Assembly: GCF_016056305.1 (NCBI RefSeq)
Contig: NZ_JAECZC010000055.1
Location: 87,558-151,557 of the forward strand
Source: Amazonocrinis nigriterrae CENA67
Lineage (GTDB): Bacteria > Cyanobacteriota > Cyanobacteriia > Cyanobacteriales > Nostocaceae
Reading direction: 5' to 3'
Length of the DNA: 64,000 nucleotides
Within the stretch, counting starts at the first letter, position 1. Each line of letters opens with the position of its first letter. Positions 5,571-14,808 of the stretch are shown in pieces. Both the position numbers and the translations under genes were made by a program. Below the pieces are notes generated by a model, which worked only from the letters and a program-made list of their open reading frames with translations, was not told the origin of the DNA and searched no databases.

Positions 5571-5880
5571 CCGCCTGATGATGGCTACCTGACACAGTAG
5601 CCGAAACGGTGGGTAATACCCACCGTCGCGGGTTGTGTCCAAAGCAATCCGCCCCTTGTTTGCACTGCTTGGGGCGTTAAACCAGAAACGCACACCCATT
5701 TTGTGGGGTGTTACTACTTTCAAGCGCACCAGCAGCGCGAACGACCGGGATAAACCCAGCGTTAAGAGTGAATCGCGCCCCTCTTTTGGTGGGGTGTTAG
5801 GGGATTCAAGCGTCAAAACTGGGCTTTTAACTCATTCGTGTTCGCACCACGAATACTAAACCCCAATTATCGGCAGAACC
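5571..5880 (+). ncRNA. Highly structured non-coding region, candidate bridge-type guide RNA
   Basis: The 310 nt directly upstream of the recombinase ATG hold at least six hairpins. They are 5583-5588/5597-5602, 5606-5614/5618-5626 (nine perfect pairs), 5628-5635/5645-5652, 5651-5655/5671-5675, 5692-5697/5706-5711 and 5834-5840/5848-5854, plus a closing stem 5770-5774/5803-5807. Two modules are duplicated: TTTTGTGGGGTGTTA ending in TTCAAGCG (5699-5726) recurs at 5784-5812 with a different five-base centre. IS110-group elements are known to encode a bridge RNA upstream of the transposase, with two guide loops. The match in place and two-loop layout is seen; the function is inferred. Confidence 0.55.
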
Positions 5881-7260
5881 ATGACAATTAAATCAATCAC
5901 ATCTTTGGGAGTTGATGTTAGTAAATCAAGTGTCACTTGTCATATTTTAACATCCTATCCCAAAGGCGGATTAAAGAATTATTGGCAAAAGTCACGGACT
6001 AAAGCTAATAATTTATTCCCTACTTTTTACTCTAATCCTAAGCTTAAAGGCAATCAAAAATCAGCTTTTGATTTTGCTGATTATGTACGAGATAATAATC
6101 CTGATGTGGCAATCCTTGAGCCAACAGGCAATCATTACTCAAGACTTTGGGCAAGGATTTTAGAAAGTTTGGGAGTGAAAATACTTTGGGTTGGTCACAT
6201 TGAGTTACGCCGTTATCGCGGTGGTAAGAATTTACCCAATAAATCCGATGCTGCTGATGCTTTGGCCATGGCTGCTTACGCTTTAGATCAAGAGAATCAG
6301 CTAGAGTCTGGTGAACTCAACGAGCGCCAATTCCTCATGCACAGGCCCGAGGTTATTGATCAGCTGCGGGAACTGGTGCAGAAACTAGAACACCTCAACC
6401 GTGTACAGTCACCGATTATTAACTACACCCGTCAGGCCTTAGCGTGGCAGTTTCCTGAAAAGGCACACAGTAAAACTGAAACTACCAAACTGGGAAATGT
6501 CCCCCCATTGTGGGGTTGGTTAGCGCAGCGGGAACTGGAGGTACACCCCCAAAGTTACAAATCTCTCACTAAGGCTTACCAGCAGTCGGTAGCAGTACAG
6601 TTTGGATTTTCCATAGATCCATTTGTCAGGCTGCACGCTGATTGGTTATGCGATATCGCCCTGGAGGAACAGCGGTTAGAAGTTGAACTTAAGTTGTTGA
6701 TCAACGATGACCAGTTCAAAATGTACAACCAGGTATTTGACAATTTTAAATTTGGGTTACGGGTTCGCGCCCGGCTGCTGAGTCGGATTTATCCGTTTGA
6801 AGCGTTCCTGGTCAATGGCAAACCGTTGATTGAGCGAGAAGTCCGGGAGGTGAAGAAAAAGGAAGTTACCCGTGAGAATGGTAAACGTATGGTGAAATTC
6901 TCCCCCGGTGACACCAAGCGGGTCAAACGTAACCGCAGCCGCGACGCTTTCAAGCTGAGGTTAGGTATGGGTACAACCCTGGAGCAGTCCGGCGATAAGC
7001 TCGTGGAAAAAGGTAGCGGTTCGGCGTTGTGTCGGATGAACTTCTGGCAACATGTCATAACTAAAATCGAAGTTGACCGCCTGCCTGACAATGACATTGG
7101 CAACGAGATTGCTCAGTACAAAGCCAAACTCAAAGAAAATGTTGATGCTTCTGGGAAACAACTGCTCAATGGTAAACACTTGCAGTCTAAGCTGAGTTCT
7201 AAGGTTGCTAATATGCTGTTTCGGGAGCTAACTAGAGCGATTGCGATCGCTTTTCACTAA
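5881..7260 (+). CDS. IS110-type DEDD recombinase (long form)
   Basis: This 459-residue protein has an N-terminal RuvC-like DEDD domain: D12 (GVDVSKS), E80 (ILEPTGNHY), D123 and D126 (NKSDAADALAMA). Their spacing matches IS110 transposases. A helical middle region follows, and then a C-terminal Tnp domain with RARLLSRIYPFEAF near residue 296. A QSGDK motif places the likely nucleophilic serine at S370, followed by GSGSALCRMNFW in place of the usual GN-x-x-LR. The family is usually 300-400 residues; the extra length lies at residues 21-60 and 311-360 (a basic insert). It would cut and rejoin DNA through a Ser-DNA intermediate guided by an RNA. No terminal inverted repeats are evident, which is normal for this family. 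Confidence 0.8.
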   Translation: MTIKSITSLGVDVSKSSVTCHILTSYPKGGLKNYWQKSRTKANNLFPTFYSNPKLKGNQKSAFDFADYVRDNNPDVAILEPTGNHYSRLWARILESLGVKILWVGHIELRRYRGGKNLPNKSDAADALAMAAYALDQENQLESGELNERQFLMHRPEVIDQLRELVQKLEHLNRVQSPIINYTRQALAWQFPEKAHSKTETTKLGNVPPLWGWLAQRELEVHPQSYKSLTKAYQQSVAVQFGFSIDPFVRLHADWLCDIALEEQRLEVELKLLINDDQFKMYNQVFDNFKFGLRVRARLLSRIYPFEAFLVNGKPLIEREVREVKKKEVTRENGKRMVKFSPGDTKRVKRNRSRDAFKLRLGMGTTLEQSGDKLVEKGSGSALCRMNFWQHVITKIEVDRLPDNDIGNEIAQYKAKLKENVDASGKQLLNGKHLQSKLSSKVANMLFRELTRAIAIAFH

Positions 7261-7271
7261 TCCCTGATGCT

Positions 7272-7302
7272 AAACCCCCACTTCACCAAGCTGGGGGTTT
7301 TT
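7272..7302 (+). terminator. Terminator of the recombinase gene
   Basis: AAACCCCCA (7272-7280) pairs with TGGGGGTTT (7292-7300), and the T-run continues to 7302. It lies 11 bp after the stop codon. Confidence 0.8.
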
Positions 7303-7417
7303 AAATTCCTCAGTCCCCAGTCCCCATCTTTAGAGTGAAAGTAGTATACTTTTCTCGTCTCTAGGATTACCTAGACAAAAAAATCGTGTAAAAATCAGCA
7401 TTTTTAGATTTGTTGTC

Positions 7418-7786
7418 ATGTTAAGTCCAGTCATTACACTCAGCATCTTTCAAAAACAACCTAATCCACAAGAATTTGCAGCAGGTGAGGTCATCTTTGA
7501 GGAAGGACAACCTGGTGATTTTATGTATGGTATTGTCGAAGGACAGGTAGACATATCAATCAATGGCAAAATTGTTGAGACAATTGAGCCTGGCGACGTT
7601 TTTGGTACGGGAGTGCTTGTAGGCGTAAAAAAGAGAACATATACAGCGATCGCTAAAACTGATTGTAAACTTGCCTTTCTTGATGAAAAAAGGTTTCTAT
7701 TCGCCGTTCAGGAAACACCCATGTTTGCCCTAAATGTCATCAAAAACTACTCCGAACGCCTAAGTCGTTTGCAGCATATGGTTTAA
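7418..7786 (+). CDS. Single-domain cyclic-nucleotide-binding-like (cupin barrel) protein
   Basis: All 122 residues form one CRP-type beta barrel: GEVIFEEGQPGDFMYGIVEG, then IEPGDVFGTGVLVG and an RTYTA segment, with a C-terminal helix. There is no DNA-binding domain. In true cAMP binders the FGE-x-A-L-x-R signature holds the nucleotide; here Glu is replaced (FGTGVLVG), so cyclic nucleotide binding is doubtful. It is a stand-alone rightward gene just beyond the accessory segment and probably chromosomal. It may serve as a small regulatory or oligomerising module. Confidence 0.75.
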   Translation: MLSPVITLSIFQKQPNPQEFAAGEVIFEEGQPGDFMYGIVEGQVDISINGKIVETIEPGDVFGTGVLVGVKKRTYTAIAKTDCKLAFLDEKRFLFAVQETPMFALNVIKNYSERLSRLQHMV

Positions 7787-8001
7787 TGCATTAGTTTTAA
7801 GGATTGAGACTACGGCTGAAATGGGGAGTAGGGATCGGCTTTTTTTTACAGTACCTCAACAGTATGTTTTGTCTGCGTAGGTAAAGTTGATCTCTGCTCA
7901 CACCAAATTGCTAGAACAAAACACTACAGATCATTACTATTACTCTGGGCAACCAATACTTCAAATGACCTAACAAGTTGAGCTAATTTATCAATGGTTT
8001 C

Positions 8002-8340
8002 TCAGCTTAACCATATAATTAAGCATACCAAACCAAGTAGTAAGGCTAAGACTCCAAGCATTATGTGAACCAAGCCAATTAACCTAGCAAAAAATGTAGG
8101 AGCTTCAAACTCATATATAAACGCTACATTCACACGCATTCGACCAGTTATCAAGGGAACCAGCCCTTGAGAAAATGTTAAAAATGGGCTGGCAGTAATT
8201 AAAAGTATGGCAACCAGATAAGAAGTCCAACTCTTAATTGGTGCTAAGTAAATAGAAGCAATTAAAAAAATTGCTTCAACAATAGCCAGCCATGCAGCTA
8301 TTTCACCAATTTGATTTAGCCTTTTTATAGATTTTTTCAT
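8002..8340 (-). CDS. Four-helix membrane protein, hypothetical
   Basis: This 112-residue protein has hydrophobic segments near residues 14-33, 39-55, 59-68 and 85-111, the last ending the protein. A short basic N-terminus (MKKSIKRLNQ) suggests a cytoplasmic start. There is no catalytic motif or family that I can name. It is monocistronic on the minus strand between the barrel protein and ahcY. Confidence 0.6.
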   Translation of the reverse strand: MKKSIKRLNQIGEIAAWLAIVEAIFLIASIYLAPIKSWTSYLVAILLITASPFLTFSQGLVPLITGRMRVNVAFIYEFEAPTFFARLIGLVHIMLGVLALLLGLVCLIIWLS

Positions 8341-8451
8341 TTAACCCCTAAGCAAAGAATAACTGTTATCAGTATTCCCAAAATTAAATGACCTCAATCT
8401 ATATTGATTGTTAAACATGATTTTTATCAACAACAATTACGAATTACTATT

Positions 8452-8483
8452 AAAAAAATGGGATAGGCAATTTGCCTATCCCA
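8452..8483 (-). terminator. Intrinsic terminator of ahcY
   Basis: TGGGATAGGCAA (8459-8470) pairs perfectly with TTGCCTATCCCA (8472-8483). On the minus strand seven T (8452-8458) follow the stem. It lies about 70 bp after the ahcY stop. Confidence 0.85.
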
Positions 8484-8552
8484 CAAACAGAAATATTAAG
8501 ATTGAGTTATCGCTTCATTTCTACCGTTGGTTCAGTAGACATCTGGGTTAAC

Positions 8553-9830
<1,278 letters not shown>

Positions 9831-10260
9831 TCAAATATGTCCTCTAAAAAGTAAAAAAAGCTACGCAAAAATTGCGAACTCTACTCAATTATTCCATGAT
9901 TGGTGATTTTTGGCTGTGATCACCAACGAAAGAATGAAAGCCCAAAGCTCAGGAATTTACATTTGTGCCTTCTTTGCACTAGCTTGACGTTTGTTCAGCG
10001 TCATGTCAACTTTATCCTTAGCTTTTTTGTTTTAACTTTATTTTTGGTAAGAGTATTATCAAGAACTGTCCTAACCAGGGCTACTGGTAAATTCAGCGAG
10101 TTGTCATCTATCTCAAGATATATAGATAATGTCCAAAAAGATGAAAATTTTAGTCAGTGAGGACAAAAACTTAACTTTAGGTAGGTACATTTACTCAAGT
10201 TAATTGTGCAGGATGGCTCTGGAGTACTCAACAGTAAATTTTGCTTAAGGAGGTGTTGGA
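9831..10260. other. Divergent intergenic region ahcY / mscS-like gene
   Basis: This 430-bp stretch must hold the ahcY promoter (minus) and the channel gene promoter (plus). I see no convincing small gene. The only clear element is the strong ribosome-binding site AAGGAGGTG at 10246-10254, upstream of the channel gene's GTG start. Confidence 0.5.
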
Positions 10261-11985
10261 GTGCGCTTACAATTTTTGGCGATCGCAAAGCGCGTCCTAC
10301 GCCCGGAGGCTTTATTAGAAGCCTCCCACTCGCCTTTGACGCGAGTGCAACACAAACAAAGTTTGTGTTGGGGCGTAATCGGGGCGATCGCAGGGTCAAT
10401 GGTGTTAACTGTTGCGCCTATGCCAAAGGCCACATCGCAAATTCCCTTTTTACCTCTAATTCAAACTCCCAACAATCAGAGTAATGATTCAGATAACAAA
10501 ATTGTTTCTGGGTGGATTTATTTGGACGGTCGCCAGTTGTTTCAGATCGCGGCAACAAAAACCAATTTTCCTGAACGTTCACAAGATATCCAACAGAATT
10601 TGGATCAGATAACTGAAAATTATTTGCGATCGCCTACCAAAGAAGCCAAGGTAGAAACTCGGAAATTAAATGGATTACCAGTCATTTATGTTAACAATCG
10701 ATACCTAATGACCATCACTTACGAGGATGCCCAACTGCGGAAGGAAGATCCATTTATATCGGCAAATCAAATTACCGACAAGTTGCAAGACTATCTCAAA
10801 CAAGCAAGGCAAGAACGACAAACTCAATTTTTAATCAACCAAGGTAAAATTGCTGCTGGCATTGGGTTAGTAATGATTGCCACAAGCTGGGGTGTATATA
10901 TTTGGCAGCGCCGTTCCAGAAATAATTTATCAAAGCCGACTCACCAAGCTCAACAGACAGCCCAACCAATTACAACACAACTCAATCAACAACAACATCG
11001 CCATCTTGTAGAAGTCAAAAAACGACTGTATCAGCTAACTCAAGCAGGGATTTGGGGAAGCGGCAGTTTCATCATCTTGGGTCTATTTCCCTATACACGA
11101 CCGTTTCAAGTAGCTATGCTCACAGCTGCCCAAATTCCTGTGAGATTAGCTGTAGTGGCATTGGGAACTTATGTGGCAATTCGCTTGAGTTATGCCTTGA
11201 TTGACCGCTTCACTACGACTTTGATCAGCAGTGGTGCTTTATTAAGTTCAGAAACTTCTGAACGTTTGCAACTGCGGGTTTCCACATTTTCTGGTGTGAC
11301 TAAAAGTATTGTGACTATTGTTTGGGTAGGCGTAGGCATACTACTAGCCTTAGTCTCGTTGGGTATAGATATCGTTCCCTTGCTAGCTGGTGCCAGTTTA
11401 GTTGGTGTTGCGGTGTCTCTGGCTTCGCAAAACTTGATTAAAGATGCCATTAATGGCTTTTTGATTATCATCGAAGACCAATACGCTTTAGGCGATGTGA
11501 TTGCTGTAGGAGATGTGGGAGGTTTAGTAGAAAATTTGAATCTGCGGATGACCCAACTGCGAGATTCAGAAGGACGCTTGATTACGATTCCCAACAGTGA
11601 AATTAAAATTGTTGCCAATCTTTCTAGCCGTTGGGCAAGGGCTGATTTGACGATTCCCATTGCCTATGAAGCTGATGTTGACCATGCTTTGCAATTGATT
11701 GGTAGTGTAGCCATAGAGATGGATCAAGACCCAAAATGGCAACATCAAATTCTAGAAACACCGCAAGTTTTGGGAATAGATAATTTTGGCGATCGCGGTT
11801 TAATTATACGTGTATGGATTAAGACACAACCACTCAAGCAATGGGATGTGGCACGAGAGTATCGCCGCCGCTTGAAAATTACTTTAGACAAAGCCGGAAT
11901 TTCGATTCCTGTCCCACAACAAGCAATTTGGGTGAATGACGTGCAGTTGCTTAACAATCATACAAATGGCAAAGAAGATAGTTAA
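10261..11985 (+). CDS. MscS-family mechanosensitive channel with extended N-terminus
   Basis: The 574-residue product starts at GTG 10261, fixed by AAGGAGGTG six bases upstream. A signal-peptide-like hydrophobic stretch (GVIGAIAGSMVLTVAP, residues 38-53) is followed by a soluble periplasmic-type segment. Membrane helices lie near residues 200-217, 260-320 and 345-375. The pore-lining MscS core, GASLVGVAVSLASQNLIKD, then leads to the beta domain (ALGDVI, VENLNLRMTQLRD, IPNSEI). It would open on membrane tension and release solutes under osmotic downshock. Residues about 12-37 are encoded by an inserted triple-hairpin repeat that lengthens the signal peptide n-region. Confidence 0.88.
   Translation: MRLQFLAIAKRVLRPEALLEASHSPLTRVQHKQSLCWGVIGAIAGSMVLTVAPMPKATSQIPFLPLIQTPNNQSNDSDNKIVSGWIYLDGRQLFQIAATKTNFPERSQDIQQNLDQITENYLRSPTKEAKVETRKLNGLPVIYVNNRYLMTITYEDAQLRKEDPFISANQITDKLQDYLKQARQERQTQFLINQGKIAAGIGLVMIATSWGVYIWQRRSRNNLSKPTHQAQQTAQPITTQLNQQQHRHLVEVKKRLYQLTQAGIWGSGSFIILGLFPYTRPFQVAMLTAAQIPVRLAVVALGTYVAIRLSYALIDRFTTTLISSGALLSSETSERLQLRVSTFSGVTKSIVTIVWVGVGILLALVSLGIDIVPLLAGASLVGVAVSLASQNLIKDAINGFLIIIEDQYALGDVIAVGDVGGLVENLNLRMTQLRDSEGRLITIPNSEIKIVANLSSRWARADLTIPIAYEADVDHALQLIGSVAIEMDQDPKWQHQILETPQVLGIDNFGDRGLIIRVWIKTQPLKQWDVAREYRRRLKITLDKAGISIPVPQQAIWVNDVQLLNNHTNGKEDS
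10305..10369. repeat. Triple-hairpin repeat inserted in frame in the channel gene
   Basis: Three consecutive perfect hairpins: GGAGGCTT/AAGCCTCC (10305-10312, 10319-10326), CACTCGC/GCGAGTG (10327-10333, 10341-10347) and AACACAAAC/GTTTGTGTT (10349-10357, 10361-10369). This is the style of Nostoc interspersed repeats, here kept in frame inside a coding region. Confidence 0.8.
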
Positions 11986-11994
11986 AAGTTAGGA

Positions 11995-12080
11995 GTGAGG
12001 AGTGAGGAGTTGGGAGTTAGTTGTCAGTTGTCAGTTGTCAGTTGTTATTCCCCCCATCTCCCCATCTCCCCTGCTCCCCC
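11995..12080. repeat. Short tandem repeats after the channel gene
   Basis: GTGAGGA units, then TTGTCAG heptamers (12020-12045), then a CCCCATCT/CCCCTGCT pyrimidine stretch. No gene is visible here. Confidence 0.7.
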
Positions 12081-12205
12081 CACCTCCCTCATCTTCCCAA
12101 TACAGTACAAATGTACTATAATAGATATAGCGTCCACAAAGCCGAGTGCAGTACAAAACGGCTGTGTGACAGTCTTCTGTGAAGATGGATTCAAGGGTTA
12201 GTCAG

Positions 12206-12469
12206 ATGATTAAACATTACATTCTCAGCCTCAACCCAACTGCCAAGCATGAATGGGATCGGTGTATCTTACGTGACCCGTTGACTGCCAAACGCCCGGA
12301 CATTGCGAAATTAATCGCTGAAGCAGTGGGTGCTGATACAGGCAGTTATTTAGTCAGTGTCAATATTGAAGTACAGGTATTAGAGCAAGCAGCGGTTCCA
12401 CAAGCTGAACAACTTTCGCTTTCATTCCCAGAAGTAGCGGTCTCATCGCCACTCCGGGAAGTAGCGTAA
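12206..12469 (+). CDS. Small hypothetical protein
   Basis: This product of about 87 residues is read from ATG 12206 (MIKHYILSLN); the ATG at 12179 would add nine residues. Residues 1-50 have an HEWDR segment and a helix followed by IAEAVGADTGSYLVSVNIEV; the tail is rich in Ala, Glu and Ser. There is no known motif. It precedes another small unknown gene by about 120 bp and may share its promoter. Confidence 0.45.
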   Translation: MIKHYILSLNPTAKHEWDRCILRDPLTAKRPDIAKLIAEAVGADTGSYLVSVNIEVQVLEQAAVPQAEQLSLSFPEVAVSSPLREVA

Positions 12470-12590
12470 TTAAAAACGCAGGGTGCGAAAATCATTTGAA
12501 AATTCAAAATGCAAACTTTTGAATTTTTGCTCTTCATCACCATTATAGCTAATTTTGTTTGTCAAGATTTTCGCCAAGGAATATTATTTG

Positions 12591-12962
12591 ATGATGCAAC
12601 TTAGTCATTATCCAAGTGCAATAGCACAAGCTGCCCAAAGGATGAATGAACTAGATTCTCAATTGATGGCAGTTCAGCAACAGATTAACCGATTTGAAGG
12701 TAATGCAGATCGCGCAGCTGCTTTTGATATGGATTTAAAAAATGATTCTCAACGTAAAGCACGTCGCTTTGAAGTGTTGGTTGTGAATCATGAATATCAA
12801 AAGGCAATAGATATGCAAATTCAACTAACTCTTGAAAGAGCAAATACATTTGCCCATTTGGAATATCTGCGTAACCAGTTTAGTGTAGCAAAACTAGAAG
12901 CGAGATTAGCGATCGCTCAACAACTTACCGATTTTGAATCACGGGAATTAGTCGGCTTGTAG
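12591..12962 (+). CDS. Coiled-coil hypothetical protein
   Basis: This 123-residue protein starts at ATG 12591, with AAGGA ten bases upstream; that rules against the upstream start at 12555. It is predicted almost wholly helical, with heptad-like stretches near residues 18-40 and 75-118, so it is probably a coiled-coil dimer in the cytoplasm. The function is unknown; no enzyme motif and no membrane segment are visible. Confidence 0.6.
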   Translation: MMQLSHYPSAIAQAAQRMNELDSQLMAVQQQINRFEGNADRAAAFDMDLKNDSQRKARRFEVLVVNHEYQKAIDMQIQLTLERANTFAHLEYLRNQFSVAKLEARLAIAQQLTDFESRELVGL

Positions 12963-13011
12963 TCATATCTACAGCCTAACACGGTTCAATTAAAGCTAAC
13001 AACATAATCTA

Positions 13012-13047
13012 AGTAGGTTGGGTTGACGAACAAAACCCAACTCTACT
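13012..13047. repeat. Inverted repeat, GGTTGGGTT type
   Basis: AGTAGGTTGGGTT (13012-13024) pairs with AACCCAACTCTACT (13034-13047), with one bulged base. It resembles a widespread cyanobacterial hairpin repeat. Without a T-run its role as terminator is uncertain. Confidence 0.5.
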
Positions 13048-13191
13048 AAAGCTTTATTGAGAAAGTAAAGCCAATATATCAGTAGTGATATTATAAAATT
13101 CTTGAAATTGCTTAATATCTCTAGATAAAATGTCAATAGAATGAGCTATGACCCATAGTTGTTGGGAGAAAATTATAATAAACAAATACTT

Positions 13192-14340
13192 TCACTGAAT
13201 ACTCAGCAATGATTTGAGCGATTGAGCAATTTGTTGATTAATAGCTGTCAAATCAAAACGCTGACTAGCGCTTGTTTTAGCATTATTTGCTATAGTTGCA
13301 GTTGTCTCTATTTCTTGAAGACAATTGTTAATTACTTGTGCAAGTTCTTGAGGTTTTCCTGGTGTTATGAGAAAACCATTAATGTCGTGTTCTACTAATT
13401 CTATTGCACCGCCAGCTTTGGCTGCAACCACAGGTTTTCCACATAGCATTGCTTCAACAATTACTCTACCGAAAGGTTCTGGAGAAGTAGAAGTGTGTGC
13501 GATTAAGTTACAAGCTGCCATTAACTGAGGAATATCTGAACGAAATCCTAAAAATTTAACGCGGTTTTCTAATCCTAGTGCGGCAACTTGTTGGTGTAAT
13601 TGTTGCACATAATCTTGTTCACCAAACAGCGCATCACCCACTAAAATTGCTGTTACTTCTGGCGGACATTCAGCAAGGGCAGAAATTAAAATATGCTGTC
13701 CTTTCCAAGGTGCAAGGCGACTGAAATGTCCAACTACAAATTTTCCTGCTAGTCCTAAATGTTGTTGTAATTGTTTAACATCAGACTCACAAGTTTGATA
13801 ATTCTTCACTTCAAAGCCGTTATAGATAATTGTAGTAAGTTTTGCACGTCCTCCGGCTTGGACAAAGGCTTTTTGACTAGCTTGGGAATTGGCAATTACT
13901 AACGATGCAAAATGATTGGCTAGGTTAACAGCAACTCGAAGGTTAGTTTGACTGAAATGCTCTTGGGAAAGAATATCATGTAAATGATACACCAAGGGAC
14001 GACGAGTTAAAAAACTAGCTAATGCGCCAACAACTAAGGCTTTTTGTGTATTGGCGTAAATTAAATCGTGTTCAGTAGCTCTTTGTATGACTTTAGCAAG
14101 CAGAGGTGCAAGTTGTCCTAAACTTCCCAACGCTTGTATGAAATTGCTTTGTTTGCGAACTTGAATTGGTTGGGTTGCGAGAACTTCTACAGGGATATGA
14201 TGCTGTTGTAGTAAAGTTCTAAATGGGCCATCTGCAAATAAGCCTACCAAACAGCGATCGCAATAAGGTTTAGCAATATCTATTAAACACAATTCTGCAC
14301 CGCCTGGTTTACCACTTTGGTCTAAAAATAGAATTTTCAT
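13192..14340 (-). CDS. Glycosyltransferase family 4
   Basis: This 382-residue GT-B enzyme has an N-terminal acceptor domain beginning MKILFLDQSGKPGGAELCL, where GGAE is the usual glycine-rich loop. The C-terminal donor domain carries VVGHFSRLAPWKGQ and the EX7E motif (EPFGRVIVEAM) followed by KPVVAAKAGG. It would transfer a sugar from a nucleotide-sugar to a lipid- or polymer-linked acceptor at the inner face of the membrane. It is monocistronic on the minus strand. Together with the GT4 genes at 14809 and 20262 it suggests a second polysaccharide locus. The sugar specificity cannot be read from sequence. Confidence 0.88.
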   Translation of the reverse strand: MKILFLDQSGKPGGAELCLIDIAKPYCDRCLVGLFADGPFRTLLQQHHIPVEVLATQPIQVRKQSNFIQALGSLGQLAPLLAKVIQRATEHDLIYANTQKALVVGALASFLTRRPLVYHLHDILSQEHFSQTNLRVAVNLANHFASLVIANSQASQKAFVQAGGRAKLTTIIYNGFEVKNYQTCESDVKQLQQHLGLAGKFVVGHFSRLAPWKGQHILISALAECPPEVTAILVGDALFGEQDYVQQLHQQVAALGLENRVKFLGFRSDIPQLMAACNLIAHTSTSPEPFGRVIVEAMLCGKPVVAAKAGGAIELVEHDINGFLITPGKPQELAQVINNCLQEIETTATIANNAKTSASQRFDLTAINQQIAQSLKSLLSIQ

Positions 14341-14640
14341 AAGTTAGGAGTTGGGAGTTGGGAGTTGGGAGTTAGAAGTTAGGAGTTAGGAGGAGGGAGT
14401 GCATTGGTGAGGCAGCGCGGTGAGGCAGTACGGTCTTGGGGTCTCCCCCTTCGGGTGACGCTCGTTCCTCGCTACCGCTTCGCTAACGGGAGTTTGCCAT
14501 CGACGCAAGGCGCCAAGACGGCAACTCCCTCACCAAGTGGAGTAACTGCCGTTCCCCGAAGGGGTTCTCGAAGAGTACCCGTAAGGGTCTTGGGGGTTCC
14601 CCCCATGAGCGACTGCCGAAAGGCTTTGCCGACTTGAAGC
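14341..14640. repeat. Tandem repeat plus GC-rich interspersed repeat between two GT genes
   Basis: GTTGGGA/GTTAGGA heptamers at 14341-14398 are followed by a GC-rich block rich in short palindromes (CCCCTTCGGG, CTACCGCTTCGCTAACGG, CCCCGAAGGGG). Related blocks recur at 33580-33650 and 58385-58625. The apparent plus-strand frame here is repeat-encoded and not a gene. Confidence 0.75.
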
Positions 14641-14808
14641 AACTGCCGTTTAGGAGTTAAAAATTTTAGCTGAAAGTATGTTTGAAAAGTCTAATTGATT
14701 ATTTCTATTAGCAGTCTAAAGTTGTGCCTAAACCAGAGACAATTTAGATTTTTCGTATTTATCCTGTAGGCTGTCTTCGTTTGTTTACTAGCTAATTATA
14801 TTCGCTTG

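Noticed and set aside
6789-7103. 104-residue minus-strand frame within the recombinase
   Set aside because: Ser/Arg/Leu-rich antisense shadow of the recombinase domain, with no start context.
9831-9900. SAH riboswitch upstream of ahcY
   Set aside because: The leader is short and I could not find the conserved paired elements of the SAH riboswitch by eye.
11190-11660. 156-residue minus-strand frame
   Set aside because: Antisense shadow of the MscS channel core; the plus-strand product is strongly supported.
13012-13047. Terminator of the 12591-12962 gene
   Set aside because: The inverted repeat has no T-run on either strand and matches a common interspersed repeat, so it is listed as a repeat only.
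14404-14637. 77-residue plus-strand frame
   Set aside because: It is encoded entirely by GC-rich interspersed repeat palindromes, a common source of false genes in Nostoc-type genomes.
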